Shown here: in pieces, positions 41,157 to 49,196 of the stretch
Numbering within the stretch: the stretch's first letter is position 1
How the letters are laid out: each line of letters opens with the position of its first letter
Origin: Bog-473 sp963745665
Lineage (GTDB): Bacteria > Actinomycetota > Acidimicrobiia > Acidimicrobiales > RAAP-2
DNA length: 64,000 bases
Assembly: GCA_963745665.1 (NCBI GenBank)
Contig: CAVUYE010000001.1
Location: 186,001-250,000, forward strand
Direction of reading: 5' to 3'
Notes under the pieces: model-generated
What the model was told of the DNA's origin: nothing
The model's input: only the letters and a program-made list of their open reading frames with translations
Databases searched by the model: none
Translations under genes and position numbers: made by a program

Positions 41157-42193
41157 TGGACTTCCGGGTGAGCGAGGCCCAGACGGAGCTGGCCGAGGGG
41201 ATCCGCTCCATGCTGGCGGGGCGATTGCCGCTCGAGCGGATCCGCGCCCGCGAGGGCGAGGAGCACGTGATCGACGCTGACGACTGGGCCGCCCTGGGTG
41301 ACACCGGCGTCTTCGCGCTGACGCTGCCCGAGCCGGCCGGCACCGGCCTCGGCTTGGCCGACGCCACCGTCGTCTTCGAGGAGTTGGGACGGGCGCTCGT
41401 GCCCGGCCCGCTCGTCGGGACGTTCCTGGCCGCGGCCAGGGACCTCGTGCCCGGCACGGCCGAGGGCCGGGCCATGGTCGGAGTCGTGAGCGACGGACCG
41501 GCCCCATGGCTGGTCGAGCACCTGTCCTCGCTCGGACGCCGCGTTCTTCCTCCCCACTGGCGGGATCGGCGGGGGCCGGAGCCTGATGACCGCCATCCGA
41601 GACGCGCCCACCGCGCAACGGGTCACCACGCCTCTCGACCCGCTCACGCCGCTGTGGCAGTTGTCCCAGCTGCCGGCGTCCCCGAATCTGGACGATCCCG
41701 ACGACGAGCTCTTCCGGGACGGCGCCATCCTCACGGCGGCGCTGCAGGTGGGTCACGCCGCTCGAGACCCTGGAGCTCGCGGTCGCCTACGCCAAGGAAC
41801 GGGAGCAGTTCGGCAAGCCGATCGGCAGCTTCCAGGCCATCAAGCACATGTGCGCCGACATGCTCGTGCGCGCCGAGGTGGCGCGGGCCGCCGTGCACGC
41901 GGCGGCCTGCCTGGCCGACGCGCCCGACGTGCTCGCAGTCCGAGGCGACGGCGGCGGGAACGACGCCGTTCGCGTGGCAGCAACGCGCCGCGGCCGGCGC
42001 CAAGCTGTTGGCGGACGAGGCGGCGATCACGAACGCCCGGGTCGCCATTCAGGTCCACGGCGGCATGGGCTACACGTGGGAGGTGCCGCTGCACCTGCAC
42101 CTCAAGCGGTCGCGCGTGCTCGCCACCACCTTCGGGACATCGGCGTTCCTGTCGAGCCTGCTCGGCGGCCTGGTCCGACCACCGGCGGCGTGA
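41156..42193 (+). CDS. Acyl-CoA dehydrogenase (small-subunit type), several frameshifts
   Basis: Begins MDFRVSEAQTELAEGIRSML at the ATG at 41156. Segments are MDFRVSEAQ to LVEHLSSL; an altered frame through FFLPTGG-like sequence and LFRDGAILTAALQVG; LETLELAVAYAKEREQFGKP to LADAPDVLA; and SEATAAGTTPFAWQQRAAAG to LLGGLVRPPAA. Joins are near 41,530, 41,757 and 41,940. ACAD C-terminal motifs are intact: FGKPIGSFQAIKHMCADMLV and ARVAIQVHGGMGYTWEVPLH. Paired behind another ACAD gene, it looks like the second subunit of a heteromeric enzyme, as with the pair at 31.2-33.5 kb. Confidence 0.76.
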   Translation: MDFRVSEAQTELAEGIRSMLAGRLPLERIRAREGEEHVIDADDWAALGDTGVFALTLPEPAGTGLGLADATVVFEELGRALVPGPLVGTFLAAARDLVPGTAEGRAMVGVVSDGPAPWLVEHLSSLGRRVLPPHWRDRRGPEPDDRHPRRAHRATGHHASRPAHAAVAVVPAAGVPESGRSRRRALPGRRHPHGGAAGGSRRSRPWSSRSPTPRNGSSSASRSAASRPSSTCAPTCSCAPRWRGPPCTRRPAWPTRPTCSQSEATAAGTTPFAWQQRAAAGAKLLADEAAITNARVAIQVHGGMGYTWEVPLHLHLKRSRVLATTFGTSAFLSSLLGGLVRPPAA

Positions 42194-42247
42194 CAATGCT
42201 TTCGCTGACCGCAACAGAGCTCGCCCTCGCCCGAACGGAGTGCCCCG

Positions 42248-43233
42248 ATGACTGATCCCTCCCTCATTCCCGCCGACGTCGTGCGCACCGTCCCCGAAGG
42301 GGAGGTCGTCTACGGCATGCAGCTCCCCATTCAGTCGCAGTCGACCTTGTACGTGGCCGATTGGGAGAAGGAGTCCGGTCCGGTCGAGCTGGCCCGAATC
42401 GCCCGGGTGGCGGACGAAGCCGGCTTCTTCTATCTCGGCGTGTGCGACCACACCGCGATCCCGCGGCGCCTGGCCGACGCCATGGGCACCATCTGGTACG
42501 ACACGACCGCCACGTTGGGCTGGTTGGCCGCGGTGACGACGCAGACCCACCTCCTCTCGCACGTGCTTGATCCTCGCCCAGCGTCACCCGCTGCGGGCGG
42601 CCAAGGAGCTGTCGACGATCGACTGCCTGTCGGGCGGGCGCCTCATCGTGGGGGTGGGAGCCGGGCACGTGCCCGAGGAGTACGAGCTCTTCACCGGAGA
42701 CTTCGCCGAGCGCGGCCGCCACACCGACGAGGCCGTCTCCGCGTTGGCGCTCGCCTTCACCGAGGAGTTCCCCGAACTGCCCGGGCCGCGCTTCCCCGCC
42801 CGGGATATGGGGGTCGCGCCCCGTCCGGCGCGCCGACCCCGTCCGCCGATCTGGATAGGCGGCTCATCCCCCGCGGCCATCCGCCGCACGGCCACATACG
42901 GAGATGGCTGGCTCCCCCAGGGAACGCGTCGGCACGACCTGCCGGGACAGATCGCCCGGCTGCGCGAGCTGCGCGATGAGCTACGTGGTGGGGCTCCCAT
43001 CGACATCGGCACCATCGTCGAGCCCATCTACCTGACGTCGGTGCGGCTCGGGCTGGGACCTGCCGGGCTGGGTCCTCTCCGGCGGCGCCGACCAGGTGGC
43101 CTCCTCGTTGCGCGAGCTCGTCGACATGGGCGTGAACCACCTGCAGGTGCGTTTCATGGCCCGCAGCGCGGAGGAGTTCTGCGAGCAGACCGCCCGTTTC
43201 GGGGTCGAAGTGGGCCACCTGCTGAACCACTGA
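42248..43233 (+). CDS. LLM-class (F420-dependent) oxidoreductase, two frameshifts
   Basis: Segments: MTDPSLIPADVVRTVPEGEV to TTQTHLLSHV; ILAQRHPLRAAKELSTIDCL to PIYLTSVRLG; and WDLPGWVLSGGADQVASSLR to EVGHLLNH. Joins near 42,567 (an extra T turns HVLILAQRHP into two frames) and 43,065; the length is 3n+2, fitting two inserted bases. The luciferase-like signature includes RIARVADEAGFFYLGVCDHT, GGRLIVGVGAGHVPEEYELF and RPPIWIGGSSPAAIRRTATY. F420 or FMN is the likely cofactor; the substrate is unknown. It follows the ACAD pair and probably belongs to the same catabolic unit. Confidence 0.83.
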
Positions 43234-43247
43234 GGGGGCTGCAGCCA

Positions 43248-43253
43248 TAGGCT
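43248..43253 (+). promoter_or_regulatory. -10 box TAGGCT of the membrane-protein gene at 43262
   Basis: TAGGCT ends 8 nt before the ATG at 43262, with no SD. Confidence 0.45.
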
Positions 43254-43261
43254 CGTAGGCG

Positions 43262-43969
43262 ATGTCGTTCTTCTCCTACGCGCTGGGCGCGGTGATCCTC
43301 ATCTTGGTGCTGTTGCGCCAGGTCAGGGTCCGTCCCGTGCCCCGGGTGTTCCAACCCCGCCTCCCGGTCGTCATCGGGGTGATCGGCCTTTTCGAGATGT
43401 TCTCCTACGCCGGCAACCACCACGTCTCGTCGAGCGCGTGGCTCTGGGTGGCGGGCACCCTGGTCATCGGCGCATTGGGCTTGGGCATCCTGCGTGGTAT
43501 CTCGATGCGGGTGTGGTCGGGCAACGGCTGGGTGCTGCGCCAGGGCACCGCCATCACGATGGCGCTGTGGCTGGTGTCCCTGTTGGTGCACTTCGTCGGT
43601 GACAACGCACAGAGCCACGCCGGCGCGGCGGGGCTCGAGGGGGCGAGCTTCCTCCTTTACCTGGGCGTGACCCTGTGCGTGCAGTACTACGTGGTGTACC
43701 GCCGGGCGCTGCCCTTGTGGGCCCAACTCGGGCCCGACGCCGGCCGGCCATTGGGTGTGCAGTTCACGCAGGCGCCGGGCGCCTTCTTCGCCACCTTCAC
43801 CGGACCGGCGGGATGGGGGCAGAGCCCGGGTACGGGTGCGGGTGCCGGCCGGATGCAGCAACCTGGCCCGACGGGCGGGGGGTTCGCCGACGATCCCAAC
43901 ATCATCGACGCCGAGGTGGTCGAGGACGACGACGACCACGGCCCACCCGAGCTGCACGCACCGCGCTGA
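43262..43969 (+). CDS. Membrane protein with acidic C-terminal tail
   Basis: The 235-residue protein has about five hydrophobic segments (LGAVILILVLLRQV; LPVVIGVIGLFEMFSY; LWVAGTLVIGALGLGILRGI; ITMALWLVSLLVHFVG; FLLYLGVTLCVQYYVVY), resembling DUF1453-like/CcdC-type membrane proteins. A Gly/Pro-rich linker and an acidic tail (IIDAEVVEDDDD) follow. I cannot name a function. This gene and those after it read without frameshifts, marking the end of the error-dense interval. Confidence 0.75.
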   Translation: MSFFSYALGAVILILVLLRQVRVRPVPRVFQPRLPVVIGVIGLFEMFSYAGNHHVSSSAWLWVAGTLVIGALGLGILRGISMRVWSGNGWVLRQGTAITMALWLVSLLVHFVGDNAQSHAGAAGLEGASFLLYLGVTLCVQYYVVYRRALPLWAQLGPDAGRPLGVQFTQAPGAFFATFTGPAGWGQSPGTGAGAGRMQQPGPTGGGFADDPNIIDAEVVEDDDDHGPPELHAPR

Positions 43970-43977
43970 GCGTTCCC

Positions 43978-43983
43978 TACACT
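43978..43983 (+). promoter_or_regulatory. -10 box TACACT of the phosphatase gene
   Basis: TACACT ends 8 nt before the GTG at 43992 and no SD is seen. It supports this GTG over upstream alternatives within the previous gene. Confidence 0.5.
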
Positions 43984-43991
43984 CGGCGCCC

Positions 43992-44657
43992 GTGACGTCG
44001 CTCCGCAGCTTCAGCCAGCGGCCCTATGTCGGCCCGGTCGGCTCGACCGAGCTGTGGCTCGTGCGCCACGGCGCCTCGGCCGACTCACTCGAGGGCGAGA
44101 CCTTCGAGCTCGTCGAGGGCCAGGGCGACCCGCCGCTCTCGGAGGCCGGGCGACATCAGGCCGAACAGGTGGGCCTCCGCCTGGCCCAGGAGCCTTTCGA
44201 TGCGCTCTACGTCACCAACCTGCAGCGCACAGCCCAGACGGCGGCGCCGCTGGTGGCTCGGTGCGGCATGACGCCCGTTATCGAGGCCGACCTGCGCGAG
44301 GTGTTCCTCGGCGAGTGGGAGGGCGGCCTGCTGCGCACGAAGGCAGCCGACAACGACCCCGTCTTCAACCAGGTCATGGCCGAGCAGCGCTGGGACGTGA
44401 TCCCCGGCGCCGAGTCACGAAAGGTTTTCGGGGGTCGCCTCCGACGCGCCATCGAGCGCATCGCCACCGCTCACCCGGGCGGCCGCGTCGTTGCCTTCAG
44501 CCACGGCGCGGCCATCGGCGAGATCCTGGCGCAGGCCAGCGGCTCGGCCCCCTTCGCCTTCATGGGCCCGGACAACGCGTCCATCTCCCGCCTCGTGGTC
44601 ACGGCCGACCGCTGGATCATCCGCGGCTACAACGACACGGCGCACCTGGTCGGCTGA
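43992..44657 (+). CDS. Histidine phosphatase (phosphoglycerate mutase-like) family protein
   Basis: The 221-residue protein carries the phosphohistidine motif LWLVRHGASADSLEG near residue 25, TNLQRTAQTAAPLVARCGM, a Glu in LREVFLGEWEGG and the second His in VVAFSHGAAIGEILAQ. Members dephosphorylate small metabolites or sugars; the substrate is unknown. GTG start chosen from the TACACT box 8 nt upstream. It ends 5 bases before the next gene, so the two are probably co-transcribed. Confidence 0.92.
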   Translation: MTSLRSFSQRPYVGPVGSTELWLVRHGASADSLEGETFELVEGQGDPPLSEAGRHQAEQVGLRLAQEPFDALYVTNLQRTAQTAAPLVARCGMTPVIEADLREVFLGEWEGGLLRTKAADNDPVFNQVMAEQRWDVIPGAESRKVFGGRLRRAIERIATAHPGGRVVAFSHGAAIGEILAQASGSAPFAFMGPDNASISRLVVTADRWIIRGYNDTAHLVG

Positions 44658-44662
44658 CCGCC

Positions 44663-45409
44663 ATGGCGCGCATCGTCATCGTCCACGGGGCGTTCAACGA
44701 GCTCTGGGGGCCCAACGAGTTGAAGGCCCGCTGGCTGCCGGCGGTGCGCGACGGGTTGTGGCACCACGGCGTGCGGATCGAGGCCGACGATGTCGACGTC
44801 TGCTTCTACGGCGACCTGTTCCGGCACCATCCCGGCACTGACGAGGAACGCCAGCTGGAACAGTCGCGCGCCGGCGTCGCCGACATGCTCGCCGACATGG
44901 GCGGCGACGCCATCGCCGGGCTGGCCCAGGCGGCCGGCGAGGCGACGTTCGATCGCACCGTTGACATGGCGACAGCCATGCTGACCGAGCCCGATCTGCA
45001 GGAGAGGCTGCGCGCCCGCATCGAGGCCGAGATCTCCGACGACACCCGCGTGCTCGTGGCGCACTCGTTGGGCACGGTCCTCTCCTACGGGACGCTGGCG
45101 CGGCACGAGGATTGGCCGGTCCACACGTTCGTCACGCTCGGCTCGCCACTGGGAGTGCCGCTGCTCTTCGACAGCCTGGAGCCCGCTCCGGTCGACGGCC
45201 AGGGCGTCTGGCCCGGCTCGGTGCAGCGCTGGGTCAACGTGCGGGCGCGCAACGACAAAGCATGTGAGGTCTGCCTGGCCGACCGCTTCGGGCCGCGGGT
45301 CGAAGAGTTCGTGATCGACAACGGTCACCGCGCCCATGCGCCCGAGCCCTATCTGAATTCCAGGCCGACGGGCGCCGCCATCGCCGCCGCTCTGGAGATA
45401 TCGGCCTAG
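44663..45409 (+). CDS. Alpha/beta hydrolase-like protein (lipase/thioesterase type)
   Basis: The 248-residue protein begins MARIVIVHGAFNELWGPNEL and has the nucleophile elbow VLVAHSLGTVLSYGTLARHE, then TFVTLGSPLGVPLLFDSLEP and a C-terminal His in DNGHRAHAPEPYL. This resembles the cryptic lipases and chaperone-like hydrolases found near actinobacterial T6-type or polyketide loci, but here it follows the phosphatase gene. Start ATG at 44663 lies 5 bases after the previous stop. The substrate is unknown. Confidence 0.8.
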   Translation: MARIVIVHGAFNELWGPNELKARWLPAVRDGLWHHGVRIEADDVDVCFYGDLFRHHPGTDEERQLEQSRAGVADMLADMGGDAIAGLAQAAGEATFDRTVDMATAMLTEPDLQERLRARIEAEISDDTRVLVAHSLGTVLSYGTLARHEDWPVHTFVTLGSPLGVPLLFDSLEPAPVDGQGVWPGSVQRWVNVRARNDKACEVCLADRFGPRVEEFVIDNGHRAHAPEPYLNSRPTGAAIAAALEISA

Positions 45410-45451
45410 CCATAGGGCGCGGCGCCCCGATGGGCGACCGTTCTTCTCCCG

Positions 45452-46747
45452 ATGACCCAGCTGCTCACCGACGAGACCGGCGGCGCCGGCACTGCCAACA
45501 CCGGCGCCGCCCCCGGCTTCGCCAACACCGGCGCCCCCGGCGCTGCAGTGATCACCACGGCGGCCGCCATGTCACCCGAGGAGCGCGAGGAGCGCCTCGA
45601 GGTGCTCTTTCGGTCCAAGGCGGCCATCGAAGGCGAGATCGCCGTGCACCTGGGCGAGGTGGCGCGCTCTGAGTCGTATCGAGTCGAGGGGGCGACCTCG
45701 GCCGAGTCCTGGGTCGCCACGCGCTTCGGGGTTTCTGGCCCGGGTGCTCGGGCGCTCAGCCAGCTGGGCGAGAAGGCCGCGGCGCTGCCCCACCTCCTCG
45801 GTGCCCTGTGTGCGGGCGAGGTCTCCTTGGACAAGGTCCGCGCCCTGGCCGAGGTGGCCACCCCTCAGAGCGACCGTGAGCTCTGTGCGCGGGCCAAGGT
45901 GCACAGTGTGCGCGAGCTGGTCGACATCGCCCGCACCGAGGTGGCCCGGCGACGCCGCGGCTCGTCGGATCCGTCGCGTTGGGCGCACGAGCGGCGCTAC
46001 CTGCGCTTCAACGACGCCTTGCGCACGCTGAGCGCCCAGCTACGCGCCGAGGACTACGCCGAGGCCAAGGCCTGTCTGGAAGCCCGGGCCAAGGCCATCG
46101 GCTCTGAGGGGGAGGCCGAGACGCCCACGCCCTGGGACCAGCGCTGCGCCGACGGGCTCATGGACCTGGTTCGTTCGGCGGCCCTTGGTGCTGGCGCTGC
46201 GGCCGGCGGTGCCAACCCGTTCTTCGTCGTCGCCCACGTCGCTCTTCGCACCCTGGTCGAAGGCGTCGGCCGCGGCGAGGGCGAGAACGAGGCCAGCGAG
46301 CTGGCCGGCGAGCTCGAGCGGGTGGGCCTCATCGACACCGAGACGGTGCAAAAGATCGCCTGTGACGCGACGGTGGCCGTCGCCGTCGACGACGACGTCG
46401 GGCACACCATGTACGAGGGCCGGGCCCGGCGTTTCCCGACAATGGCCCAGCGCCGAGAGGTCATGCGCCGGGATCGACATTGCCGCTTCTCGGGCTGTGA
46501 GAACGTGCACTTCGCCGACGTGCACCACATCGTGCCCTGGAAACCCGGAGGTCTAACCGACCTGGACAATTTGGTTCTCCTGTGCCGCCACCATCACGGG
46601 GTGGTGCACCGCAAGGGCTGGACCATGGCCGGGAATGCCAATGAGGAGCTCACCATGGTCGGCCCCAGCGGCCGGGTCATGACGTCGCGCCCTTCTCCCC
46701 TTTGGACGAGGATCACCGACGGGCGCCGGGCGGGCGGGTCGGGCTGA
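45452..46747 (+). CDS. DUF222/HNH endonuclease-type protein (13E12-repeat family)
   Basis: The 431-residue protein has a long DUF222 helical region (EERLEVLFRSKAAIEGEIAV onward; DNA/partner binding) and a C-terminal HNH nuclease (CRFSGCENVHFADVHHIVPW, LTDLDNLVLLCRHHHGVVHR) with the HH...N...H metal site. This family is abundant and multi-copy in actinobacteria, and some copies are mobile. The N-terminus is Gly/Ala/Thr-rich (GGAGTANTGAAPGFANTGAP). Its function in the cell is not established. It starts at the ATG at 45452 without a clear SD. Confidence 0.93.
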   Translation: MTQLLTDETGGAGTANTGAAPGFANTGAPGAAVITTAAAMSPEEREERLEVLFRSKAAIEGEIAVHLGEVARSESYRVEGATSAESWVATRFGVSGPGARALSQLGEKAAALPHLLGALCAGEVSLDKVRALAEVATPQSDRELCARAKVHSVRELVDIARTEVARRRRGSSDPSRWAHERRYLRFNDALRTLSAQLRAEDYAEAKACLEARAKAIGSEGEAETPTPWDQRCADGLMDLVRSAALGAGAAAGGANPFFVVAHVALRTLVEGVGRGEGENEASELAGELERVGLIDTETVQKIACDATVAVAVDDDVGHTMYEGRARRFPTMAQRREVMRRDRHCRFSGCENVHFADVHHIVPWKPGGLTDLDNLVLLCRHHHGVVHRKGWTMAGNANEELTMVGPSGRVMTSRPSPLWTRITDGRRAGGSG

Positions 46748-46837
46748 GGCGTGAGGGACGGGTCAGCCTGAACCGGGCGGCCACCACCAGCACCAGCCGT
46801 CCCAGCACTCCAGTCATTCGTGCGCCACACTCGCCTG

Positions 46838-47071
46838 GTGAGCCAGCGGGGAAACCGGAAGCATCGGCGCAAGCCCAAACGTCCGCTGCCCCCAGTCCGC
46901 GACTACGTGCGTTACTCGGGCGGTGGCCGGCGCTATTGGCGCCTCGGGGGCCCGCTCACGAAGGACCACGAGGCCGAAGCAAAGGCGGCGCACGCCGCCA
47001 AGCGCCCTGGCCGGCTGGGCCGGGTGCTGTTGCGCCTGCTCGGGGGAGGGAAGGCCGCCCCTCCGGAGTGA
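46838..47071 (+). CDS. Small basic protein, unknown function
   Basis: A 77-residue basic protein (MSQRGNRKHRRKPKRPLPPV if read from the GTG at 46838) with VRDYVRYSGGGRRYWRLGGP and a hydrophobic-basic tail (GRLGRVLLRLLGGGK). A GTG at 46820 would add six residues. I recognise no family. The high Arg/Lys content suggests nucleic-acid or membrane contact. Compositional bias is coding-like and it fills the gap to the convergent ftsH-like gene. Confidence 0.55.
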   Translation: MSQRGNRKHRRKPKRPLPPVRDYVRYSGGGRRYWRLGGPLTKDHEAEAKAAHAAKRPGRLGRVLLRLLGGGKAAPPE

Positions 47072-47077
47072 GGTGGA

Positions 47078-48949
47078 TCAGGCAAGGCCGCCCGCGGAAC
47101 GGTTGGGGCGGAGCTCGGTGATGTCGGGCGCGTGGAGGGCCGCCTCGATCACCTCGGTGATCTCGGAACCGACCAGCTCGTCGCGCTCGAGCAGGGCGTC
47201 ACGCAGCGCCTCGACGACCTCTGGATGATTCGTCACGATGTCCTTGGCCGTGTCACAACTCCCCATGAGGAGCGCGTCGAGCTCGGCCCGGGCCGCCTTG
47301 TCACCGAGCACCTTGTCGACCAGGCTGCCTTCGAGGTAGCCGTTCCCCGCAGCCGCGACGGAGATGAGCGAGGTGCCCATGCCGCAGGCCCCGATCATCT
47401 GCGCCCCGATGGAGGTGGCGGCCGCCAGGTCGGAGGCCGGACCGGTTGACACCTCGTCGAACCAGTGCTCCTCGGCCACCATGCCGCCCATGGCGATCTG
47501 CAGCAGCGCGTGCAGCTCCTCGCTGCTCTTGGTGAAGCGCTCCTCGGTGTCGGAGTGCTGCAACAAGCCCAGCGAGTCACGGCGCTTGACGATGGAGAGC
47601 ACGTCGAGCTGGCGCGTCAGTCCCACGAAGTAGGCCACGGTGGCGTGGCCCGCCTCGTGCGTGGCCACGCGGTCGCGCTCGTTGGGCGTGTAGATGGTCT
47701 CGTCGGTGACGCCGAGCTCGACCAGCATCTTGGCTTCGGCCACATCGGACATGGTCATGGCCGAGCGGCCGTGGGTGAGCGCGATGACGAGCGCTTCGTC
47801 CATGAGCCGCTCCAGCGCGGCGGGGGAATAGCCGAACGTCATGCCGGCGACGATGTCGACGGCGCCGTGCTCGTCCAGGTCGGCGGCGTGCGCCTTCTTG
47901 CCGAGGTAGTAGGCGACGATATCGGCCCGGGCGCGGCGCCCCGGCAACCCGAAGTAGATGGTGCGGTCGAAGCGTCCGGGGCGGATGAGAGCCGGATCGA
48001 GATCGTCCTTGCGGTTGGTGGCGCCGACCACCAGCACGTTGGCCGGCACGACGGGCGGCTTGTGCAGCTTGCTGCCGTCGGGGAGGTAGCGATTGAGCAC
48101 GTCGATCCAGGCCCAGGTCACGCGCTGGCCGCGGGTCGGGGTGTCGAAAGACTGCAGCTGCACGAGCAGCTCGTTGACCACGCCTGAGACACCCTCGGTC
48201 CCGCCGCTGCCGCCCATGCCGCGCCGGGTGGCGCCGATGGCGTCGATCTCCTCAATGAAGCCGATGGCGCCGCCCTCCTTGCGGGCGTGCTTGCGGAGCT
48301 GCTTGAAGAAGGAGCGGATCTTGCGGTTCGTCTGCCCGTAGTACATGGACTGGAAGGCCGAGGCGGACACGAAGAGGAAGGGGACGTTGGCCTCCTTGGC
48401 CATGGCCTTCGCGACGAAGGTCTTGCCCGTGCCGGGCGGCCCTTCGAAGAGCACGCCGCGCCGCGCCGACCCTCCCATGGCGTCGCGGAAGGTCTGATGG
48501 GCCAGGAACAGGTTGATGGAGCGCACCACCTCGGCCTTAATCGGGTCGATGCCCACGAGGTCCTCCAGGCCGACCTGTGTTTCGCCGGGGCGGATGAGGG
48601 TGTGCGGTGACCGGCCAGCGGCGAGGAGCGGCGCCAGCATGACCGCACCCAGCATGCAGATGATGAGGATGACCGGGATGACCGTGCCCAGCCCGTGGGG
48701 CAGGTGGACGGTCGGGAAGATGCCATGGCCGCTGGCCCGACGGATGACGACCCAGCCCAGGACGAGGGCTGCCACGGCCACCAGGCGGCGCAGCCGGGAG
48801 ATGCGACGGCGTTCACGGGCCCGGGCCACGTCGGCGCTGCCCAGGATGGTGTCGCCCACGATCCCCGAGACGGAACTGGTGGCCAGGCTGGCTCGTGCTT
48901 CCTCGCCGGGACGTGCCGGGGTAGGGACCTTTTCGGCTGGCCTACTCAT
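47078..48949 (-). CDS. FtsH-like AAA+ zinc metalloprotease, divergent
   Basis: The 623-residue protein has two N-terminal membrane segments (about residues 55-69 and 89-111). The AAA+ domain has Walker A GPPGTGKT at 170-177, the Walker B region FIEEIDAIG at 231-239, and second region of homology NRKDDLDPALIRPGRFDRTI. An M41 protease follows with HEAGH at 431-435 and a third ligand Asp in TGPASDLAAAT (Asp507). Odd points: the first Walker B acidic residue is Glu instead of Asp, and about 30 extra residues (TPTRGQRVTWAWIDVLNRYL region) lie before the sensor strand. It probably degrades membrane proteins, but is a paralogue rather than canonical FtsH. The start has GGAG upstream. Confidence 0.88.
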   Translation of the reverse strand: MSRPAEKVPTPARPGEEARASLATSSVSGIVGDTILGSADVARARERRRISRLRRLVAVAALVLGWVVIRRASGHGIFPTVHLPHGLGTVIPVILIICMLGAVMLAPLLAAGRSPHTLIRPGETQVGLEDLVGIDPIKAEVVRSINLFLAHQTFRDAMGGSARRGVLFEGPPGTGKTFVAKAMAKEANVPFLFVSASAFQSMYYGQTNRKIRSFFKQLRKHARKEGGAIGFIEEIDAIGATRRGMGGSGGTEGVSGVVNELLVQLQSFDTPTRGQRVTWAWIDVLNRYLPDGSKLHKPPVVPANVLVVGATNRKDDLDPALIRPGRFDRTIYFGLPGRRARADIVAYYLGKKAHAADLDEHGAVDIVAGMTFGYSPAALERLMDEALVIALTHGRSAMTMSDVAEAKMLVELGVTDETIYTPNERDRVATHEAGHATVAYFVGLTRQLDVLSIVKRRDSLGLLQHSDTEERFTKSSEELHALLQIAMGGMVAEEHWFDEVSTGPASDLAAATSIGAQMIGACGMGTSLISVAAAGNGYLEGSLVDKVLGDKAARAELDALLMGSCDTAKDIVTNHPEVVEALRDALLERDELVGSEITEVIEAALHAPDITELRPNRSAGGLA

Positions 48950-49196
48950 GACCCACTCCGTTCACTCCCCCGAGGACGTTTACTAACTTAGAGAATCCCA
49001 CAGGTCCTATGACCTTGCGAAGTGACAAAAGTCATAAATGACAGGATTGTTCTCCCTGAGGGGGCCCCTGGCGCTCAGGTTGCTCTCAGGAACCCGGAAC
49101 GACGCCTGGGCTGCGGCTTTGGCGGACCCCCGTCCGGGCGGGGTTGAATGTGACGCGCCGTCAGATCGGCTGGCGGCACCCGAGTCGGGAGCAGAC
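48950..49196. other. Divergent promoter region between the FtsH-like and aldehyde dehydrogenase genes
   Basis: This AT-richer gap contains two short inverted repeats, AGGTC-CTAT-GACCT at 49002-49015 and TGAC-AAAA-GTCA at 49023-49034, and the TGACG-N3-CGTCA site at 49151. No gene is evident. Confidence 0.5.
49151..49163. promoter_or_regulatory. Palindromic operator-like site TGACG-N3-CGTCA (copy 3)
   Basis: TGACGCGCCGTCA lies 33 bases before the ATG of the aldehyde dehydrogenase gene. It has the same arms and spacer length as the sites at 22982 and 38637. Confidence 0.55.
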
